Below, one piece after another: positions 9,400-18,654 of a stretch of 42,741 nucleotides of DNA. The notes beneath the pieces are model-generated. The model saw only the letters and a program-made list of their open reading frames with translations. It did not search any database and had not been told where the DNA came from. Each line of letters starts with the position of its first letter. Within the stretch, counting starts at the first letter, position 1. Made by a program: the position numbers and the translations under genes. Where the stretch lies: NCBI GenBank assembly GCA_007131925.1, contig SLPQ01000065.1, positions 1 through 42,741 on the forward strand. Reading direction: 5' to 3'. Source of the DNA: Candidatus Brocadiia bacterium. Lineage in GTDB: Bacteria > Planctomycetota > DG-23 > SLPQ01.

Positions 9400-10154
9400 T
9401 GCAGGCACAGGTAATACTCACGGCCAGTCAGTCCAAGAGACTCATCGCAAAGGGCATCCTGAAGTGGGAGCCCTTCCGGCACGCTCAGCGCTCAGGCATA
9501 ATCGCAATATGCAAGGGCACGACCAATTCCTATATCGTCGAGGAGCTGCTGGCCGAGGCCTTTGACAAGCGCCGGTACGTAATGGGCCGCACAGCGCCGG
9601 CAGGGCTCGACACCTCCTGGGCCGACGCCGAGGCAGCAGAGGTCGTACTGGAGGAGGGCAGGCGCATCGAGGGGGCCTTACTGGCCGACATCGTCACCCG
9701 AATGGGTCCAGGCGACCTCTTCCTCAAGGGCGCAAACGCCATCAACTACGATCTCGGCCAGGCAGGGGTGCTCATCGCTCACCCCTCAGGCGGCACGCTC
9801 GGGGCGACCATGGGGACGATTGTGAGCCGAAAGGTGCGCCTTGTGCATCCGGCGGGCCTTGAAAAAAGCGTGCCCGCAGACATTGCAGCGGCCGCGCGCC
9901 GCCTCTGCGAACAAGACGCCTGTGTCGGCCAGGTTTACGGACTCTGGCCTACACATGGAGAAATCTTTACCGAGATAGAGGCAATCGAGGCCCTTTTCAA
10001 TATCGAGGCCGTACCGGCAGGCTCAGGCGGCATCGCGGGCGCAGAGGGCGCGCTCACACTGTCTGTTTTCGGCGAAAGGGCCGAGCTTGACAGGGCCCTC
10101 GCCCTGATCGACGAGATTCAAAAGGAGCCCCCTTTCGGGGCCGGCGGCCCGTGA
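9399..10154 (+). CDS. Conserved-looking protein of unknown function
   Basis: MQAQVILTASQSKRLIAKGILKWEPFRHAQRSGIIAICKGTTNSYIVEELLAEAF...; start overlaps the PHP stop by 1 nt (TGATG), indicating coupling. Confidence 0.75.
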   Translation: MQAQVILTASQSKRLIAKGILKWEPFRHAQRSGIIAICKGTTNSYIVEELLAEAFDKRRYVMGRTAPAGLDTSWADAEAAEVVLEEGRRIEGALLADIVTRMGPGDLFLKGANAINYDLGQAGVLIAHPSGGTLGATMGTIVSRKVRLVHPAGLEKSVPADIAAAARRLCEQDACVGQVYGLWPTHGEIFTEIEAIEALFNIEAVPAGSGGIAGAEGALTLSVFGERAELDRALALIDEIQKEPPFGAGGP

Positions 10155-10248
10155 ATAGCGGGCTGTGAAGACGCCCTTGGCGGCAGAGATCAGCCACTGA
10201 GGTCTCGCTGCAGAAAAAAAAGCAGGAACCCCTATCGACGAAGCGACC

Positions 10249-11832
10249 ATGGGTGCTTTTGACTACATCATAAGGGGCGCAAAAGTATATGATGGATCGG
10301 GCTCATCGCCCCGCCTGACCGACGTAGGCATTACGGGCGACCGGGTAGGCGCGGTGGGGGATCTTTCCGGCGCACATGGCAATGTCATCGATGCCAGCGG
10401 GCTTGCAGCAGCGCCCGGCTTCATAGACCCGCATACGCACAGCGATCTGCCGAGCCTGCTGGCGCCTCTGGCCGAGAGCCGTCTCTATGCCGGCGTCACG
10501 ACAGAAATCGGGGGAAACTGCGGCTTTGCCGCCGGACCGTTTCTCAAGCCTGAAGACCAGGCCTTTCTTGAAAACCATGACAAGATAGAAATAACGTGGC
10601 GCAGCCAGGCTGAGTTTTTCGACAGGCTGGAGGCGGCCGGTTCCGCTGTCAACCACGCATTTCTTGCCGGCCACGGCAACATCCGTCACGTAGCGATGGC
10701 AGGCGACTTCGACCGGCCGGCAACGGCCACCGAGATCCGCCGTATGCGTGCCATACTGGCAGGCGAGCTCGCCGCGGGCGCCATAGGCATGTCCAGCGGG
10801 CTTATATATCCGCCGGGCTGCTTTGCGACGGCCAAGGAAATCGCCGAGGTCGCAAGTGTGCTGGCAGACGGCCCACTCATTTATGCAACCCACATTCGAA
10901 ACGAGGGGCCGCTGCTGATGGAGTCCCTCGACGAGGCGCTTTTCATCTCAGAGACGGCCGCCTGTCCGCTGCACATCTCCCATCTCAAGGTCTATGAGCG
11001 CGAAAACTGGCACATTATCGACCAGCTGCGTCAGTGGTGGGCCGGGCGCTCAGAGCGCGCCGTTCGCATCAGCGCCGACAGCTATCCCTACACGGCATCG
11101 CACACCCGTCTTGACACTATACTTCCGCAGTGGGTATTTGAAGGCGGCTTTGCGGCCGAGCTCACCCGGCTCTCCTGCGAGAGCGAGTGGTCCAGGATAC
11201 AAAGGGATATGCCCGGAGACGACGTAGATGACGCATTCTGGGACTCGATCATGATAGCCTCCGTCGCATCAGCAGAAAACCGGCGATGGCAGGGGACTCT
11301 GCTTTCCGATGCGGCCGCCGGCATGGGCACCTCACCGTTAGAAGCGGTCAGGAGACTACTTCTGGCCGACAAGGCGCGCACGATGGCAGTCTTTTTTCGG
11401 ATGTCCGAGGCAAATATGCTCGATATTCACAAATGGAGCGACGTGCTTGTGGGCAGCGACTCGGCCGTGCGTGCCGCCTGCGGGGCGACCGCCGACGGAT
11501 TTCCCCATCCGCGTGCGTGCGGTACCACAGGGCGCGCGCTGCGCCTTCTTGTGCGAGAAAGGGGCGTACTTACGCTTGCCGAAGCGATACACAGGATGAC
11601 GGGCCGGGTTTCAGACATATTTGCTCTGAGATCCCGGGGCTATCTCAAAGAGGGCTATGCGGCCGACGTGGTCGTCTTTGATCCGGACAGTATCACCGAC
11701 CGGGCGACTTTCCAGAACCCACTCGCCTTTACTGTCGGCGTCAGACATCTTTTCGTAAACGGCAGACCGGTGCTGACCGACGGGGCTGTTACGGGCCTGA
11801 AGCCGGGCAGGCTCCTGCGCCATGGAGGGTGA
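10249..11832 (+). CDS. Amidohydrolase, N-acyl-D-amino-acid deacylase family
   Basis: MGAFDYIIRGAKVYDGSGSSPRLTDVGITGDRVGAVGDL...GFIDPHTHSDLP...GVTTEIGGNCGFAAGPF...IYATHIRNEG...LHISHLKVY; C-term GYLKEGYAADVVVFDPDSI. Confidence 0.9.
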   Translation: MGAFDYIIRGAKVYDGSGSSPRLTDVGITGDRVGAVGDLSGAHGNVIDASGLAAAPGFIDPHTHSDLPSLLAPLAESRLYAGVTTEIGGNCGFAAGPFLKPEDQAFLENHDKIEITWRSQAEFFDRLEAAGSAVNHAFLAGHGNIRHVAMAGDFDRPATATEIRRMRAILAGELAAGAIGMSSGLIYPPGCFATAKEIAEVASVLADGPLIYATHIRNEGPLLMESLDEALFISETAACPLHISHLKVYERENWHIIDQLRQWWAGRSERAVRISADSYPYTASHTRLDTILPQWVFEGGFAAELTRLSCESEWSRIQRDMPGDDVDDAFWDSIMIASVASAENRRWQGTLLSDAAAGMGTSPLEAVRRLLLADKARTMAVFFRMSEANMLDIHKWSDVLVGSDSAVRAACGATADGFPHPRACGTTGRALRLLVRERGVLTLAEAIHRMTGRVSDIFALRSRGYLKEGYAADVVVFDPDSITDRATFQNPLAFTVGVRHLFVNGRPVLTDGAVTGLKPGRLLRHGG

Positions 11833-12086
11833 GACGACCAGAGCGCCCGACGCGGTTGTCCCTGCAGCTGTAACGTGCCGGCGCCCTCCGAAGATATAAT
11901 TACAAGGTCGAGCCCTCCTGCTTTTTCAGGGTGAAGAGATGCTTCATCCCATGGACGCGGCGGGAAAAATCGGTCGATCCTTTAAGGTCGCGACAGAAAA
12001 TCACAATATGAAGGATTGATTTGAAGGCCAATGCTCTTCCTGCGGCATCCCCATCCGCGCCCAGTCAAAAACGGAAAGCACCCACC

Positions 12087-14246
12087 CTATCGGCTGATGG
12101 CAGTTTGAAAGTCATCTTCGGTAAGAAACTCGACGCGCCCGTCAACGTAGAGCACATATCTGCCATCGGCTCGGATGCCCTCACGTTCGTACACCAGTAT
12201 GGACCTTGCCGGAGAGTGTATGGTCCGGCCTTTCACGTAGCGATAGTCGGACGAAGCCGTCGAGGCGCCTGCTCTTGGCGCGCCGAGCATTTCCGGCGCC
12301 ACCGCCTCCTCCAGCGTATCAGGGAAGCGCCCGTGCCTTGTTGTGGTAGCCAGGTGCAGGAGTCCGCCTATCTTGAGAAGCCGCTGCCTGTCGGCAGAGG
12401 CGCTCTCTCCCGGCGAGAGGCCCGGCTGGGCGGCCACCTGGCGAGCTGCATTTGCCCTGGCGATGCCTATGATGGCCGGGCCGGCCAGGCCCGCAATCCC
12501 GCAGGGGCTGTACACCTGGAGCTCGATGAGGCTTCCATTGGTGGTTGCAGCCATGGCTATGCCGTCGATATGCCTCTTGAGGCGAAAGGCCGGTGGTATG
12601 TCGGCGCTGCTGAAGGACAGCCGTTCGTCGTAGTATGCCCTGTCTATCTCGGAGCCGACACCGGCAAGGACATGCTCGTAGGCTATGTCGATGATGTGAT
12701 CGAGGTTAAAGTAAGCCAAATGGGAGACGTCCGCAGCCAGGGCGCTTCGTGCTCGCGAATAGCCTGCGCTGTCGGCTATGGATGCACTTGGAGCTATCAC
12801 GCGATCAAAGGCGGCTCGCAGGCTCTCCCTGCTTTTGGCGCAGACAAGGTAGCCGCCGCCGACCGTCAGGGATGGTGAAGGCCCGCCGGCGCCACCGGAT
12901 ACTAAGGAATACACGCGCTGGTTGCCGAGCATGGAGATTTCGAGCCTGGCCGAACGGCTCCCGGACGCCGCAAGCGGCGAGAGAAATTCGGGATCGGCCT
13001 CGGCATAAGCTGCGATCTTGCGCAGGGCCTCACGAAGGGCCGCCTCATTGCTGACCTCGACCAGAGTCACGCGGCTTAAACCAGCGCCGCTGATCAGAGC
13101 CATGACATCCCCTGACGCCGATATCCTGTAATAACCGATGGCCGCCTTTCCAAGAGAACCTATGACATCGCGGCGAAAGTTGACACCGGCCGACTGCTGG
13201 AGCCGCCTTGTCAGCGCATCCGGGTCAAAGCCGCCGTCTCCGGAGGTCGCCCTGAATAGACGCAGCGCCTCATCCCAGAGTCGTGCAGGGTCGCTCATTC
13301 GCGCGCCGAAAAAAACCGCGTCCCGCGGAACAACCGACAGGCGCCTTTCCGAGAAAGGCTCGCTTCCCACCATCTCCAACAGCCTCGAATCCTCCGAGCG
13401 CATCGAGACGAAGATACGATCGACGACACCTGAGCGGTCAAAACCGCTCTCCATGATTACTGATTCTATCTCATCGAGCCCGACCATGCCGATAAGGCCC
13501 GGAAGATCGAAGGGCACCCCGTCCGATGCCTCCCCTTTCAACCTCTCCACCAGCTCAGGAAAGTCAAGATATGCACGCAGTACACCCGATCCCTCGGCCA
13601 GGACCTCCCGAGCGTTGATGAAACGGGTCGATGCACTCAGGCTGCCGGCGGTCGAGGAGGCATTTCGACGGTCAATCGCCCCGAGCACAGCGTACCTGGA
13701 GCCCATCACAAGCAGGCCGTCAACGATGGCAGCGTGCCTGCCATCCACGCCCGATATATTCACCATCACCCCAGAGACCTGTATCCTGGTAGGGGGCATG
13801 CCCCGGTCGGCTTCTGCCGCATAGAGGCTATTGAGAAAATCCCACCCCGCCGCTTCCCGCTCGCCGATCTGGGCGACTACAAGGTGTTCAAAGCCCTCGT
13901 CAGCAGGAGAAAAGCCGATCGCGGCACCGCCTTTAATCGAGCCGACCATTTCGAGAAATCTCCCGACCACCTCAGGGGCGCTGCCGGTGCTCTCGCCCTC
14001 TTGCGACTCAAGGGAAAGCCTGATGCTCTTGGTCGAGTCGTCCTGCCATAGCGCCCAGAGGCCGGTATCCCTGGCCTTTTCGATGGCCGCCGGCACACTC
14101 GGACATTCTACGAAAAGGACGGTGTCGGCGGGAAAGAGCTGTGCCAGGGGCCTTGCCGGATGTAGCTCTTGAGCAAAGCCGGTTATAGCACAAGCGCACG
14201 CCACGACCATGAGCAGGCCGGATCGAAAATACGCCGGGAGCCGCAT
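12087..14246 (-). CDS. Large secreted/hypothetical protein (DUF3352-like body) with pseudopilin-like C-terminal tail
   Basis: Start trimmed to MRLPAYFRSGLLMVVACACAITGFA (signal peptide, AGGAGG RBS); body LFPADTVLFVECPSVPAAIEKARDTGLWALW...; tail HGRFPDTLEEAVAPEML...YVLYVDGRVEFLTEDDFQTAI. Confidence 0.75.
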   Translation of the reverse strand: MRLPAYFRSGLLMVVACACAITGFAQELHPARPLAQLFPADTVLFVECPSVPAAIEKARDTGLWALWQDDSTKSIRLSLESQEGESTGSAPEVVGRFLEMVGSIKGGAAIGFSPADEGFEHLVVAQIGEREAAGWDFLNSLYAAEADRGMPPTRIQVSGVMVNISGVDGRHAAIVDGLLVMGSRYAVLGAIDRRNASSTAGSLSASTRFINAREVLAEGSGVLRAYLDFPELVERLKGEASDGVPFDLPGLIGMVGLDEIESVIMESGFDRSGVVDRIFVSMRSEDSRLLEMVGSEPFSERRLSVVPRDAVFFGARMSDPARLWDEALRLFRATSGDGGFDPDALTRRLQQSAGVNFRRDVIGSLGKAAIGYYRISASGDVMALISGAGLSRVTLVEVSNEAALREALRKIAAYAEADPEFLSPLAASGSRSARLEISMLGNQRVYSLVSGGAGGPSPSLTVGGGYLVCAKSRESLRAAFDRVIAPSASIADSAGYSRARSALAADVSHLAYFNLDHIIDIAYEHVLAGVGSEIDRAYYDERLSFSSADIPPAFRLKRHIDGIAMAATTNGSLIELQVYSPCGIAGLAGPAIIGIARANAARQVAAQPGLSPGESASADRQRLLKIGGLLHLATTTRHGRFPDTLEEAVAPEMLGAPRAGASTASSDYRYVKGRTIHSPARSILVYEREGIRADGRYVLYVDGRVEFLTEDDFQTAISR

Positions 14247-14442
14247 TTTAAGCCTCCTGATAGAAGCCCAACAGCAAACGTTCCTGTCTTTGAATATAGC
14301 ACAGCCTTTGCACGTCGGCAAGAACGGGCAATCGTGCTTGTGCCGGCTCACAGCCAATAAATTGTTGAATTTGACCCTTGCGTGATATAAATTTGGTCTG
14401 CTCTAACCAGCAGGTACGGCCGGCGACCCCGGAGGTATACGG

Positions 14443-15645
14443 ATGAAAGAGTGGTGCGCTGCGCTTGTCTTGTGGCTGTCTGTGGCGGCGACGGCCGCTC
14501 CAGGTGCACTCGTGGTGGCGGATTTCGAGGAGCCGCAAGAGTTTCGCATCGCTGAAAGCGTGGCAGGATCCCTCAGGTACGAGTTTGCCAGTGAAGAGAA
14601 CAGGGGGCACTTTCTGTGCGTGGAGTTTACACGCCTGCAAAACTCCGGCTTCGCATATATCTACCTGCCCATAGCGGACGCGCTCAGCGGGTCTGCCGAA
14701 GATTACGACGGCATATCTTTCATGGTCCGAGGCGATGGTTCGAGCACGTTCGGGACAGTAGAGATGCGCTTTGACGGCTTTGTGAACATTTTTCAGGCGG
14801 TCTTTCCGCTCGACTGCACGGAGTGGCGCCGCGTGGATATACGTTGGGACGAGTTTTTCCAGATGAACGACGGCGTTCGAAAGGCCGAGATGAACTGGGA
14901 CACGCTGAACCGCTTCGCTCTCGGCTCGAGAGGGATGTGGGGCTCATGCTCCTACGCCATAGACGATATTGCACTGGCCTCAATAGAACCTCGCGAGCCA
15001 CGGCAGGCTTACCGGGGAATGGCCCGGCTCGAGCGTACCGGCGAGAAACTGCGCAAAGAAGGTGCACAGCTGACGATCGCGGCGCTGGGCGACTCTATCA
15101 CTTTCGGCACAAGGTTGCCGGCGGATGAAAGGGAGGATGCGACATATCTCGCGCGCCTGGCGGCCGGCATCGAAGAGCGCTTTGCCGGCGCAGCAGTCAA
15201 GACGGTCAACGCCGGCGTTGGAGGCGATACGATAGCCCGGGGGATCGTGCGCATCGGCCACCAGGTCGCATATCATGAACCTGACCTGGTGCTCGTGTAT
15301 CTCGGCGCCAACGACGCCATGTACGCACTGCCCGAAAGCCGTGTTAGACATGCGATGTCGCTGCTGGTCGAAAAACTCCTGGAAACCACCGATGCAGACA
15401 TACTCCTGCTCGGCCCCACCCAGATCCTGGGCAAGCCCGGTCTGCCCGAGTCCTACGGGCGGATTTACGCCAGTATAGCGCGCGAACGTGGCGTGGCGTA
15501 TTTCGATCTTTCAGAAGCCCTCTCGATGCTGACGGAGTCGGATTTCAGGAACGCGCTGGCCGATAATGTGCACCTTTCAGCCTATGGGCACAGGGTCATA
15601 GCCGATGCGATACTTGATTTTGTCGCTGAAAGGGTCCAGCGCTGA
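14443..15645 (+). CDS. Secreted SGNH/GDSL hydrolase with N-terminal CIA30/CBM11-like domain
   Basis: Signal peptide; ALVVADFEEPQEFRIAESVAGSLRYEF...YDGISFMVRGDGSSTFGTVEMRF; SGNH blocks ALGDSITFGTRLP, NAGVGGDTI, LVYLGANDAMYALP, DNVHLSAYGHRVIA. Confidence 0.88.
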   Translation: MKEWCAALVLWLSVAATAAPGALVVADFEEPQEFRIAESVAGSLRYEFASEENRGHFLCVEFTRLQNSGFAYIYLPIADALSGSAEDYDGISFMVRGDGSSTFGTVEMRFDGFVNIFQAVFPLDCTEWRRVDIRWDEFFQMNDGVRKAEMNWDTLNRFALGSRGMWGSCSYAIDDIALASIEPREPRQAYRGMARLERTGEKLRKEGAQLTIAALGDSITFGTRLPADEREDATYLARLAAGIEERFAGAAVKTVNAGVGGDTIARGIVRIGHQVAYHEPDLVLVYLGANDAMYALPESRVRHAMSLLVEKLLETTDADILLLGPTQILGKPGLPESYGRIYASIARERGVAYFDLSEALSMLTESDFRNALADNVHLSAYGHRVIADAILDFVAERVQR

Positions 15646-15687
15646 TGTGAAAAACCCCTGTGCTGCACTCGCCGGTGGGCAGCGTTT

Positions 15688-17808
15688 TCAAACGCCGAAC
15701 GAACGTCGTATGTTCTGGCGCAACCTCATATAGATGACCTCCCATAGGCGCCGATGTCCGTAATCGATCCTGGCCCTGCCGGCCATACCGGGCTTGAGGG
15801 GGCGAGAGGGGTCATCATTAGGCAGCTCTATTGCGATCTCAAAGGTAGCATCGACCGCCACGATGGCGCGTCGGATGTCCGAACGTGTCTGCACACCGCC
15901 GCCGGCCCTGTCGGCAAGGACCGGGCTGGGCAGGAAACGGCGCGGCGCCGCGGATATCTCCGTGACAACGCCTGCAAAGGACTCCCACGGATAGGCCCTG
16001 AGAGTAATGCGGGCCCGCGCATCTTCGGTGACAAACGGAAGGTCCTTTTCAGTGACGGCTACGGTGACCTTCGTCGAGGTGATGTCAGCAAACTCCATGA
16101 GGAAACCGCCCTCGCGGATGTACTTGCCGACGAGGCTGTAATTGGGTGGAGTCAGGATGACGCCGTCGAATGGCGCTCGAATCGTCAGGTCCTCGATACG
16201 CTCGCGGATGTCAGCTATTCTCAGCTCCACTTCGCGCTTTGAGTCGAGGTGGTATTCGCGCGTGGCAAGGTCGCCGGTCGCTGCGGCGTAGTCCGCCTGC
16301 ATCTGGTGGCTCTCGGCAATACCAAGCATCTCTTGCAGCGCGATCTCGAGCCTGGGGTTTTCCAAGCGGGCGATGACAGCGCCGGCGGCGACCGGCCGGC
16401 CCGGCTCAAAGGGCGTCTCTGCAAGTACACCATCGCTGGCAGCATACACCGTGTGCATGCGTGCGGGAGTTATGACGCACGGCGCCGTTACAGAATATCC
16501 CATGTCATGAAAGAAGAGAAAGTAGGCTCCGGCAGCGGCTATCGCAAGTATCACTGCGATACGACCCGGATTTACGCTGGCCGGACGGCCCTTTCGCCTG
16601 GCGATGTACACTGCAAGCCGGATGATGGGCACCAGCAGAAGTCCGTATACGGTGGTGATCATGATCCAGACGCCCAGCGGCGGGATGCGCCACAAGAGCC
16701 CCCTGACGATCCGGTACATAATGTAGATGATCCAGATCGACGAGGCCGTGCCGTAGACGAGTTTGATGGCATTTTCACGCGAGAAGATCGAGGCTCCCGG
16801 CACCTTGAGACCCAGGATGTAGCGCTGCACGAAGCGGCGGACGTACTGCACCGAGCTCGAGCGCAGGTTTGGTATGGCGAGTATGTCGCTGAGGATATAG
16901 TAGCCATCAAACTTCATGAGCGGATTGCCGTTAAAGAGCAGAGACGATATGCCCGCCAGGATCATGATCCGGTATGATATGGCCCTCGCCACACCCGGCG
17001 CACTGGCCCACCAGACCACAGCCGCGACCGAGGCGATGATAAGCTCAGTAATGATGCCGGCAGCGCTTATATAAAACTTGCGAGAATGCTTGTCCTGTAT
17101 CCATGCGTCGCTGATGTTGCAGTAAAGGCACGGCGTGAGCACCAACACGAGTATGCCCACCTCGTGGACTTCCCCGCCGAAGTACTTGCACGTGAAGCCG
17201 TGGCCGAGTTCGTGAAGGGTCTTGACAAGAATGAACATCAGCCAGAAGAAAAGCAGGTTTTCTGCGGTCAGCAGGTCTGCAAAGCCACCAGTGGCTTCAC
17301 TGAGGTTGCCGAAAAATATCACCAGAGCCCATGCAAAAAGGCCCCCGTAGATCGCAAGGGCCGGCCGCGACCACAGGAAACGCAGGTAAGGCATCGCCCT
17401 GGTGAAGATCCGGTCCGGATCGTAAAGCGGTATCTTGATGAAGAGTATCCGCTTGATCTGCTCCCACAGGCTCTTCTGCCTGCGCCGAAGCACCGCCAGG
17501 CGGTATAGTGACTCCGACTGGTTGGGAAGGACATTTTCGAAAAAGTTCGCCGTGCCAAGCTGCTGGATAAATGCCTGCAGCTCCTCATCGTCGATTTCGT
17601 GGCCGAGCTGCTCGAGGCGCGCCTTGACCTCGTCGATGGAGGTCTCCCCGTCCAGCATCCTTGTTATTGCGTACTCGGTGGGCATCAGCCGGAAGTAGCG
17701 CAGGCTGATGGGATCCTTGACAACATAAACAAGCTGGCCCTGCTGGTTTTGCGTCGATATCACCAGGTCGTCGCGGACCTTGAGCTGCTGCCAGTGGCTA
17801 AGCTTCAT
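15688..17808 (-). CDS. PqqD-like domain + M50 site-2-protease-like membrane domain + HlyD-like periplasmic adaptor fusion
   Basis: N-term YVVKDPISLRYFRLMPTEYAITRMLDGETSIDEVKARLEQLG (PqqD-like); HELGHGFTCKYFGGEVHEVGILVLVLTPCLYCNISDAW and NGNPLMKFDGYYILSD (M50); C-term SDGVLAETPFEPGRPVAAGAVIARLENPRLEIAL...IRAPFDGVILTPPNYSLVGKYIREGGFLMEFAD (HlyD). Confidence 0.9.
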   Translation of the reverse strand: MKLSHWQQLKVRDDLVISTQNQQGQLVYVVKDPISLRYFRLMPTEYAITRMLDGETSIDEVKARLEQLGHEIDDEELQAFIQQLGTANFFENVLPNQSESLYRLAVLRRRQKSLWEQIKRILFIKIPLYDPDRIFTRAMPYLRFLWSRPALAIYGGLFAWALVIFFGNLSEATGGFADLLTAENLLFFWLMFILVKTLHELGHGFTCKYFGGEVHEVGILVLVLTPCLYCNISDAWIQDKHSRKFYISAAGIITELIIASVAAVVWWASAPGVARAISYRIMILAGISSLLFNGNPLMKFDGYYILSDILAIPNLRSSSVQYVRRFVQRYILGLKVPGASIFSRENAIKLVYGTASSIWIIYIMYRIVRGLLWRIPPLGVWIMITTVYGLLLVPIIRLAVYIARRKGRPASVNPGRIAVILAIAAAGAYFLFFHDMGYSVTAPCVITPARMHTVYAASDGVLAETPFEPGRPVAAGAVIARLENPRLEIALQEMLGIAESHQMQADYAAATGDLATREYHLDSKREVELRIADIRERIEDLTIRAPFDGVILTPPNYSLVGKYIREGGFLMEFADITSTKVTVAVTEKDLPFVTEDARARITLRAYPWESFAGVVTEISAAPRRFLPSPVLADRAGGGVQTRSDIRRAIVAVDATFEIAIELPNDDPSRPLKPGMAGRARIDYGHRRLWEVIYMRLRQNIRRSFGV

Positions 17809-18644
17809 TCCATGGTCTCGGCCTGCGCGGTCTGTACAGGCAAAACATAAAGCTCGGCATTCATGCCAGGTATCAGTGCACCGTCGGAGTTGTCCACTAC
17901 GGCCCTTATGCCGAAGGAGCGCCCCCCCACATCAGCAACGGGCGCGATGAAGGTCACATCCCCTTCGAAGACGGTTTCGTCGCAAGCCGCAGTCTTTACC
18001 TCCACCCTCATGCCATGCCGCAGCTCCGCCCGGCGCGCGATGTGGGGATGTGCCTCTATATAGACCTTACTTGTGTCAATCAGGTGGAAAAGGCGCTTGT
18101 CGAGAGGATAAGTGGTTTCGCCAAGCTCGATGTACTTTTTTGCGACTATGCCGCTGAAAGGCGCACGCACGGTGTACTCATCGAGCGTAGCCTTTCTGAG
18201 CTCCGCGATGAGCCTCAACTGCTCTAGCTCCTGCCGCTGGGCCTCGACCTGGATGCGGGAGACTTCGAAGTTGTACTCGGCCCTTTCAAGATCCACCTGA
18301 GAGTCGGTGCCTCGCTGGGTAAGGGTGGTGGCGCGCTCAAGGTCTCTTTTGGCCTGCTCGAGGCGCACCTCGGCGGACTTCAGGGCCGCACGATTGCCTG
18401 CCTGCATGACGGCAAGGTCATAATTGGCCTGCTGCACACTCGCGGCGAGCCTGCATAGCACGTCGCCCTCCTCGACCCGCTGGCCCTCCTCGACCAGTAT
18501 CTCCGCGACGATGCCTACTACCTCGGCATTTACGTGAGAAGAGCGCACGGCCTGCACGGTAGCTCTGATGGCAGGCTCGTCGGCGGCCTTCGCACCCTCG
18601 GCCAGCAGCGCCGCCGCAAGAACCGCAAAGAATATCTTTCTCAT
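17805..18644 (-). CDS. HlyD/RND-type periplasmic adaptor protein with signal peptide
   Basis: Start trimmed to MRKIFFAVLAAALLAEGAKAADEPAIRATVQAVRSSHVNAEVVGIVAEILVEEGQRVEEGDVLCRLAASV...YTVRAPFSGIVAKKYIELGETTYPLDKRLFHLID; 4-nt overlap (ATGA) with the downstream gene. Confidence 0.9.
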   Translation of the reverse strand: MRKIFFAVLAAALLAEGAKAADEPAIRATVQAVRSSHVNAEVVGIVAEILVEEGQRVEEGDVLCRLAASVQQANYDLAVMQAGNRAALKSAEVRLEQAKRDLERATTLTQRGTDSQVDLERAEYNFEVSRIQVEAQRQELEQLRLIAELRKATLDEYTVRAPFSGIVAKKYIELGETTYPLDKRLFHLIDTSKVYIEAHPHIARRAELRHGMRVEVKTAACDETVFEGDVTFIAPVADVGGRSFGIRAVVDNSDGALIPGMNAELYVLPVQTAQAETME

Positions 18645-18654
18645 GGTCGACACC

